Notes under the pieces: model-generated
Databases searched by the model: none
Seen by the model: the letters and a program-made list of their open reading frames with translations, nothing else
Told to the model about the DNA's origin: nothing
Origin: Palaemon carinicauda
Lineage: Eukaryota > Arthropoda > Malacostraca > Decapoda > Palaemonidae
DNA: 64,000 bases
Assembly: GCF_036898095.1 (NCBI RefSeq)
Contig: NC_090743.1
Location: 14,752,295-14,816,294, forward strand
Direction of reading: 5' to 3'
Made by a program: the position numbers and the translations under genes
In this document: in pieces, positions 57,420-64,000 of the stretch
Layout of the letters: each line of letters opens with the position of its first letter
Numbering within the stretch: the first letter of the stretch is position 1

Positions 57420-59720
57420 TCCCCCCAAAGGTGAGTAGGTGAAAGGATTGCCCTCCCTAACAAAACGACCTCTGCCACACCCTTACTCCCTTTGTCTCCT
57501 CTGGAGGACTTGGAGCCATTTTGATTTTTTGCATGAAAAAGGGCCATTTTGAAACCTTCTTTGAAGACCCTGTTTTCCTACTACTGTAGTCAAGGGTTTG
57601 GTGGACACTGGCTACTTCTTACGTGCTGGTGGAGCCTTACTGTAGGGCTTTGATCAAGACCCCATGGAGATGGAAGTCCTAGTTGGACTTCATCCAACGC
57701 TCAGTCGCCCTCTCGACATCTTCCGGCTTGAACAAGGAAGCACTGTCTAAGGTAGAGCTCCTGAGCTTGGTGGCCTCAGCCTGGGGGACCTGTCTATGAT
57801 ACCTTTCAATTACCACATCCCGGCACCTAAGTATCGCGTTCGGCCCCCGTTAACTACCTGGTGAGTGAGGAACTCTATGGTCCGGGTGCCAGATGGAAGG
57901 AAGGTTTCTATAGTCTTCCTTGTAGAATGCTTGGGCCAATCCTTAGTTTTAACAAGGTGGCCCACGGATCCTAACCACAGGTCCATTCACGATGTAGCCT
58001 GTATGGCATACTTTGCTACCTTCTCCATGTTTAGGATCTTAGATGCCAAAAAGTATCCCACTCAGCCCAGAAAGCCTCTCAAACAATACTGTACAGTACT
58101 CCAATCAAGAAAGCCTCTACGGAGGAGTCCAGAGGCAAGGCAGGAAGGAGCCCGTCCGAGACCTCATATCTCCTCTGCTAGACAAATGGCGGAGGGAGGA
58201 GCTTGGAGGATAAGCCTGCTCGAAGCAAACAAGAAGAGCCGGCAATCTGAGAGAGCGCCTTCTTTCTGGCCGCTGTCAACCCCTTCAACCAGGGCAAAGC
58301 TGCAATGGCTTTAGATGGTCGTTAGGTGTCGTAAAATGCCCTCTCTGGGTCAGCTAACCCATTGATAGTTCCTATGCAGACTATAACCTGTACCCAGGCG
58401 TATTATGACTCATTCTGTTGGGCTTCTGAGTTGAACTTTGGGCTAGCAGCTCTGGGGAGATGGTCATCATCAAAGACCAGTTCATCATCACACAGCTCCA
58501 TGAACCTTCTTGGGGAGCGAGACAACCAAGGGAGGGGCAGGGGCTCTGGAAGAGACAAGCCTCTGCCTAGGGTACGATGGAGGAAAAGAAGAGGAAAAGG
58601 AGACCGGTTTCTCCAACAGAATCCTCAAAGTTGATGATACTGCTGCCTGTTTTACTGGGTTTGCTGGCCCTGCAATTGCCTGTTTTACTGCCTTCACCAA
58701 GGTATCGAATCACGATGGTGGTTTCCCCACAGCATCCAGGTCTGATATATCCTTGGGGAAGCATACAGATGGAGATTGCCTCCTTGGGGATCACTGTGTA
58801 TAGAGGCCTCTTACCTGGCTGAATGTGAACAGGTATTTGTAGATCTTCTCTCTGTCCTAGAAGTGAGCAGTGGAGGAGAAACAGAAACAGCTGCAAACTG
58901 CGCGGGAGATTGCTTGAACCCAGAAGGAAAAGAACTGGACGCCGCTTCTTGCTGGTAAGTCAGGGCAATGCGCAGGCTGCTCTGGAACTGTTGCTAATAG
59001 TCTGCGATGATCATCCTGTGGTTGGTAAGCCAGAGAAAGAGGATCGCTCACGGGAGCGTGACAATCGCGCGCGGGAGAGCGCCAATCGTACGCGTAAGAC
59101 GGAGAGGAGCGCACTGGTGAGTACCTATTACGTCTAGGAAACTTGTGAGCAGAAGTCCGACGAGCTGGCGAACGGCGCATTAGTGATCGGCAAGCTGGCG
59201 AGCGGTGTGTTGGCGATCGGTGAGCTGGGTAGGGGACCATCTGGCAGGCGTATGGCATGCTGGTGAACAGCGAGCTGCAGTTTGATGATCATGAAGTGAC
59301 ATGTGATCACAAGCTGGTAAACAGTATGCTGTAGGGTGACATTCATGAGCAGGCGAACAGTAAGCAGGTGAGTGACAAATCACAAGTTGGCGTGCAGCGA
59401 GCTGGGTAGGGGACCGTCTGGCAGGCGAATGACAAGCTGGCAAACGGCCGCACTGGTGTGATGATCTTAAAGTGACGAGTGATCACGAGCTGGCAAACAG
59501 CGGGCTGTAGGGCGACGTTCAGGAGCAAGCCAATGGCGAGCAGGCGAAGGAGGATCATGAGCTGGTGAATATTGATCAAGAACGTGACGATCATGAGCTG
59601 GTGAATGGCTATCATGAGGAGAGTGGCGATCACGAGCAGGAGAATGGTGAGATGATCGTCGATCCCTGGAGTCAAAGCGCCCTTTCCTGACAGCGGGCAA
59701 GGGCGAATGTCTGAAAGGGC
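57420..59720 (-). pseudogene. Gag-like region of element G with SPAR repeats
   Basis: A helical Gag segment is readable on the minus strand near 57990-57860 (MEKVAKYAIQATS, then MDLWLGSVGHLVKTKDWPKH). Towards its N-terminus the minus strand encodes runs of short SPxxR/H units (HRSPTHRSPACRSLMRRSPA at 59230-59170; SPARDRHSPHDSHSPAHDRH at 59640-59580). They resemble the Arg/Ser region of the element A Gag but are expanded as repeats. No long frame remains. Confidence 0.6.
58990..59690. repeat. degenerate short tandem repeats in Gag of G
   Basis: The plus strand shows recurring words such as GAGCTGGCGAAC, GATCATGAGCTGGTGAAT and GATCACGAGC at spacings of about 20-30 bp, corresponding to the SPAR-type peptide repeats. 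Confidence 0.65.
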
Positions 59721-60178
59721 AAAGAGGATTGCGGTCCCTAGATGATCATGGTCGAGAGAAAACTACAACTCTCAATTGACAAAATTATCCAGTCGGCCGA
59801 TAGGAATGGATTTAAATTTTCGACAAGCAAAACTGTTGTCCATTTCTGTCATATTCGTATTCCAGGCTTAATTTTTTTTTTTTTTTTTTTCCTAATGTTC
59901 CTAAGGCTCACTGAAGCTTGAAGAAATCTTAACTAATGAGGATAGAGCTATTTATCATAGATTGCTGATTTTCCCCAGAATTAAATCAACGGTCATACCA
60001 CCTGTTTATTCAGCAAGCTCAAGACAAGAAATGATAATACGGTAAGGAAATTTGAGGTGCTAGCCCAGTCCTGCATAAAAAAATCGAGGGGTGGTGTCTA
60101 GTGCCAAGTTCTCTTGACTATTTACCTTTTGCCCAGATTTCTGGGTGTTCCACCATTTTATCTCTGTGTGGGGTGAAC
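59721..60178. other. spacer with T tract
   Basis: Includes a run of about 20 T near 59871-59890. The part after about 59990 may already belong to the LINE below, but I cannot read it. Confidence 0.4.
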
Positions 60179-60815
60179 GTTGGAGTGTGGTCGGCATTCG
60201 GCCACTGAGAAGTCTGCGTGCTATATCTGGCCACAGTCTGCAAACCACTACAATGGCTCCAAATCTGATGCTGGCATTAGATTTGGGGTATATAGTAGTG
60301 TTTTTAATCGAGGTGCACTTCCTCTAGAATCCTCTAAATTTACTGCCAAACTATATGGCATACTAACCGCTACTGAGAAAATAGCATTAAAAGACGAAGT
60401 TAATTTACCATTCTTAGTGATGCAAGAAGTGTCATACAAGCCTCAGAAGTTTTTTATTCCAATAATCCTTTAGTTTTAAAGAATTTAGAGTGGCTTTTAA
60501 TCATTGCCATGAAAGGTATAACAGTTCGAGTTTGCTGGGTTCCGGCATACGTAGGTGTGCCTGGAAATGAGAAGGCAGATTCACTGGCAAAGAATGCTGC
60601 AGGTGAGTTGCCACTAAGAAGGTATCCTATTCTCAGTAATGATTTTCTACCCACAATAAAGAATTCTATTGGCAACAGCATTGGGATAGTTTACTTGAAA
60701 ATAAGATGAGAGAAATAAGTACTGTATGTTATATTCCCTTGGGGGTATAACGGGATTCCCCGAAAGTCGGAGACTAATCTTTGCCATCTCCGCATTGATT
60801 ACACTCGGATGAAAC
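60179..60815 (+). mobile_element. LINE RNase H domain fragment, interrupted by element H
   Basis: The plus strand reads NGSKSDAGIRFGVYSSVFNR, ESSKFTAKLYGILTATEKIA, then in a second frame SDARSVIQASEVFYSNNPLV, then VRVCWVPAYVGVPGNEKADS and LAKNAAGEL. This is the RNase HI domain carried by I/R1-type LINE polyproteins. The first catalytic Asp (usually TDGS) reads YNGS, so it is lost. After the domain, ETNLCHLRIDYTRM matches the usual post-RNase H region, and the frame is cut at 60810-60816 by the right end of element H. Confidence 0.78.
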
Positions 60816-61147
60816 ATGATATTTTCATTATAAAATAAATTTTTTAATATACTTACCCGGTGAATATATAAATAGCTGACGTCTCCGACGGCCCGACAGA
60901 TTCCAAAAACTCGCGAGCGATCGCCATGAGGGTTGTCGGGTGTGCCCACCAGCGCCGACTATCGGCCAGATACCGCATATACTTCTCAACCAAACCAGTT
61001 CTTCTCAGTCCGTAGGGTCTCTATCGGGGAGGAAGGGAGGGCCTTTAATATTATATATTCACCGGGTAAGTATATTCAATAATTTATTTTATAATGAAAA
61101 TATCATTTTTAAATATTAAACTTAGCCGGTGAATATATAAATAGCTG
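60816..61147 (-). repeat. right ITR and ICR of element H
   Basis: Outer end ATGATATTTTCATTATAAAA recurs inverted at 61082-61107. ICR second half AAATATTAAACTTAGCCGGT leads to AATAGCTG at 61147. GGGTAAGTATATTC is shared with D and E. Confidence 0.88.
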
Positions 61148-61535
61148 ATTCACACCCATGGTGGTGGGTAGAGACCAGTATTAAAACAATAAAGGCGTAT
61201 ATGCTCAAGAGTTTTTGACAAATATCTAAAAAAACAAACTTAAGTATAGGTACCTGGTAAGGAAGCTGACTCTGATGATTACTCTGCCTCATTAGTCCGC
61301 TATCCTCACGAAGCCCAGCCATCCTCTTAGGATGCTGAAAGACTCCCAGGAGCTGCTATATCCAGGGTGAACACCCCTATAACAGGACCTCATCAATACC
61401 CTTAATCTGGGCGCTCTCAAGAAACAATATTTTGACCACCTGCCAAATCAAAAAGATTGCGAAAGACTTCTTAGTCTCCCGTACAACCCAAAACCAGATT
61501 AAAAATTTCAAGAGTAGATTAAAAGGATATTGAGA

Positions 61536-62620
61536 TTAAGGGAATGTAGTGGTAGAACCCTCACCCACTACTGCACTTCCTGCTACGAATGGACCCAGTG
61601 TGTAGCAGTCCTCATAAAGAGTCTGGACGTCTTTCAAGTAATATGAAGCGAACACCGACTTGCTACTCCAAAAGGTCACGTCCATAATACTTTTAAGGGA
61701 TCTATTTTGCTTAAATGCCACCGAAGTTGCTATCGCTCTAACTTCGTGAGCCTTGACCTTAAGCAAATTACGATCCTTCTCACTTAAATGAGAATGTGCC
61801 TCCCGAATTAAAAGCCTAATACAGTAAAGTAAGATAACGCATTCTTAGACATGGGCAAAGAGGGCTTTTTAACGGAGCACCATAAAGCCTCTGAACAACC
61901 TCGTAGCGGTTTAGTTCTAGATAAGTAAAATTTAAGAGCTCTAACGGGGCACAGCACTCTTTCAACTTCATTACCTACGATCTCAGAAAGACTAGGGATT
62001 TCAAAAGATTTAGGCCAAGGACGAGACGGAAGTTCATGCTTGGCCAAAAAACCAAGTTGAAGAGAACATACTGCTTTATTAGCTGAGAAGCCGATGTTCT
62101 TGCTAAAAGCATGGATCTCACTGACCCTTTTAGCCGAAGCCAAGCTCACCAAAAAAAGCGTCTTGAGGGTAAGATCCTTCAGGGAGGCTGAATTTAACGG
62201 TTCAAACCTGTCTGACATAAGGAACTGTAGGACCACGTCCAAGTTCCAAGCAGGAGTTGAAATATGACGCTCCTTAGAAGTCTCGAAAGACTTAAGGAGG
62301 TCTTGGAGATCTTTGTTATTCGAAAGATCCAAACCTCTATGCCTGAAAACAGAAGCTAACATGCTTCTGTAGCCTTTAATGGTGGATGCAGAGAGGGAGC
62401 GACCGTTTCTCAGATAAAGCAGAAAATCCGCAATCTGCGCTACAGAGGCACTGGAAGAGGAAATAGAGGAGGACTTGCACCAATCTCTAAATACCTCCCA
62501 CTTCGACTGGTAGATCTTGATGGTAGAGGATCTTCTAGCCCTCGCGATCGCTCTAGCTGCCTCCTTCGAAAATCCTCGAGCTCTAGAGAGTCTTTCGATA
62601 GTCTGAAGGCAGTTAGACGA
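61536..62620 (-). pseudogene. tyrosine recombinase of element H, one frameshift
   Basis: Starts CLQTIERLSRARGFSKEAAR near 62613. Core-binding KIYQSKWEVFRDWC and QIADFLLYLRNGRS. First Arg in ASAKRVSEIHAFS. The frame ends at 61808 after SKNALSYF (element D continues IRLLIREAHSHL). The other half is in the frame 61766-61536: AHEVRAIATS and SVFASYYLKDV. All tetrad residues are present; one frameshift near 61830 separates them. Confidence 0.86.
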
Positions 62621-63994
62621 AGCGCGGGGAGGCTTTGATGAAGTCTCTTTACGTGAGGCTGTCGTAAGAGATCCATCCGCAAAGGCAGACTCCTTGGAAC
62701 GTCTACCAGCCATAGAAGTACCTCTGTGAACCACTCTCTCGCGGGCCAGAGGGGAGCAACCAACGTCAACCTGGTCCCTTCGTGAGAGGCGAACTTCTGC
62801 AGCACCTTGTTGAGGATCTTGAAAGGTGGAAAGGCATAAACGTCCAGGTGAGACCAGTCCAGAAGAAAGGCATCTATGTGGGCCGCCTCTGGATCTGGGA
62901 CCGGAGAGCAATAAGTCGGGAGCCTTTTTGTCAGCGAGGTCGCAAAGAGATCGATGGTGGGTTGACCCCAAGTCATCCAAAGTCTCTTGCACACATCCTT
63001 GTGGAGCGTCCACTCCGTAGGAATCACCTGACCTCTTCGACTGAGACAGTCCGCCAAGACATTCAACTTCCCTTGGACGAACCTCGTCAAAAGCGAGAGG
63101 TTTCGATCTTTTGACCAAATGAGAAGGTCCCTTGCGATGACAAAAAGAGCGTGGGAGTGAGTGCCTCCTTGCTTCGAGATGTAAGCCAAGGCCGTGGTAT
63201 TGTCTGCATTCACTTCCACCACCTTGTTTCAAATCAGACCCTCGAAACTCCTTAGTGCTAGATGGACTGCTAACAGCTCCTTGCAGTTTATGTGAAGGCT
63301 CCTCTGGTCTGCGGCCCAAAGACCCGAGCATTCCAGACTGTCCAGAGTCGCCCCCCCAACCCAAATCCGATGCGTCTGAAAACAACACATGGTTTGGGTT
63401 CTTGACTGCCAGAGAAAGACCTTCCCGAAGTCTTATATTGCTGTCCCACCAAGCTAGGCAAGTCTTGACTGGATCGGAGATTGGAATCGAGACCGTCTCT
63501 AAAGTCTTCTCCTTGTTCCAATGGGAGTCTAGGTGGAACTGGAGAGGGTGCAGGTTGAGTCTCCCTAGAGAGATAAACTGTTCCAGAGACGAAAGCGTCC
63601 CCAGGAGGCTCATCCAGTCTCTCACAGAGCAATGGTTTTTCTCTTGCACGAGACGGACTTTGAGCAAAGCCTGCTCGATCCTGTTGGCAGACGGAAAAGC
63701 CCGAAAAACTCGACTCTGTATCTCCATCCCCAAATAGAGAATCCTTTGGGAGGGAGTCAGCTGTGACTTCTCCATGTTCACCAAGAGGCCCAACTCTTTC
63801 GCAAGATCCAAAGTCCACTGTAGGTCCTGCAGACAGCGATGACGGGACGACGCTCTGAGTAACCAGTCGTCCAAATTCAGGGAGGCTCTGATCCCCGATA
63901 GATGTAGGAACTTCGCTACATTTCGCATGAGCCTCGTAAAAACAAGAGGAGCAGGGCTGAGGCCGAAGCACAGTGCTCGGAATTGATACACCAC
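62440..63994 (-). pseudogene. RT-RNase H-methyltransferase-like polyprotein of element H
   Basis: From 63994 the frame reads RT motif B (CFGLSPAPLVFTRL), motif C as LNLDDWLL, the thumb (CSVRDWMSLLGTLSSLEQF) and the first RNase H Asp (LFSDASDLGWGG). At a C7 run near 63350 it leaves the RNase H frame and continues, still open, into the recombinase as one 728-codon ORF. The true RNase H frame has a stop near 63229, then runs from 63222: VNADNTTALAYISKQGG, NVLADCLSRRGQ, then IDLFATSLTKRLPTYCSP and LDVYAFPPFKILNKVL, to 62440. Confidence 0.85.
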
Positions 63995-64000
63995 ATTCCT

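Larger units (their letters stand above)
53860..59720 (-). mobile_element. DIRS-type retrotransposon G, heavily decayed
   Basis: The right ITR (53862-54085) and ICR (54097-54215) are recognisable. Recombinase, methyltransferase-like, RNase H, RT and Gag remnants follow in the standard order up to about 59700. The left ITR is not found. A solo copy of its ITR type lies at 32040-32150. Substitution and stop density is much higher than in B, D, E or H, so G is the oldest of the alignable copies. It lies just upstream of the host coding region. Confidence 0.8.
60816..64000 (-). mobile_element. DIRS-type retrotransposon H, runs off the window
   Basis: Right ITR 60816-61030 (ITR body; extension included), ICR 61051-61147, recombinase 62620-61536, methyltransferase-like and RNase H 63330-62440, RT from the window edge to 63350. 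Family of D and E, but retaining RT motifs B and C, so it lacks their deletion. Few lesions are visible (a C7 frameshift near 63350, one stop near 63229, one frameshift near 61830). Gag and the left ITR lie beyond the window. Confidence 0.9.

Overview
This is a stretch of animal nuclear genome, most likely from an arthropod and plausibly a decapod crustacean. I infer this from phase-compatible exons of one gene with canonical GT/AG splice sites spread over 33 kb, long (GA)n/(CT)n tracts, CCTAA-type (arthropod telomere-like) repeats, Tigger/pogo and jockey-type elements, and a dense load of DIRS-type tyrosine-recombinase retrotransposons. Nothing looks prokaryotic: there are no operons, ribosome-binding sites or CRISPR arrays.

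Host gene. Four minus-strand exons (52931-53773, 48181-48339, 31140-31293, 20595-20784) join with perfectly matching codon phases (2/1, 2/1, 0/0). They encode a protein of at least 435 residues with a possibly mitochondrial N-terminus and a helical-repeat-like body. I do not recognise the gene. Its introns (4.6, 16.8 and 10.4 kb) are packed with transposons.

DIRS elements, all on the minus strand. A (970-6187, truncated inside the recombinase) and B (6904-13260, complete ends and an intact recombinase ORF) are one family. C (about 15900-19330) is a badly decayed remnant. D (32225-38638) and E (39024-45633) share an internal deletion that removes the reverse transcriptase core. F (49299-52085) is a Gag-only relative. 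G (53860-59720) is a decayed third lineage. H (60816 to the window edge) is a relative of D and E, inserted into an older LINE. B, D, E, G and H show the defining DIRS end structure: inverted terminal repeats, a right-end extension, and an internal complementary region (ICR) that reproduces the joined left and right ends. Coding order is Gag, then RT-RNase H-methyltransferase-like, then an overlapping tyrosine recombinase.

Other elements. A Tigger-like transposase copy lies at 21.6-23.4 kb. A second Tigger-like element at 25.2-27.2 kb has TA-flanked ends and an 0.9 kb internal palindrome. Jockey-type LINE pieces lie at 0.2, 19.5, 29-30.5 and 15.6 kb, and a LINE RNase H piece at 60.2 kb. A 512 bp MITE with an 8 bp target duplication carries telomere-like repeats (52177-52688).

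The most noteworthy observations are the complete ICR/ITR logic seen in parallel in several families, the exchange of ITRs as a unit between D and E, their shared RT-less deletion, a near-consensus 5' splice site at the ends of divergent DIRS families, lineage-specific tandem repeats inside Gag, and the unrecognised multi-exon host gene.
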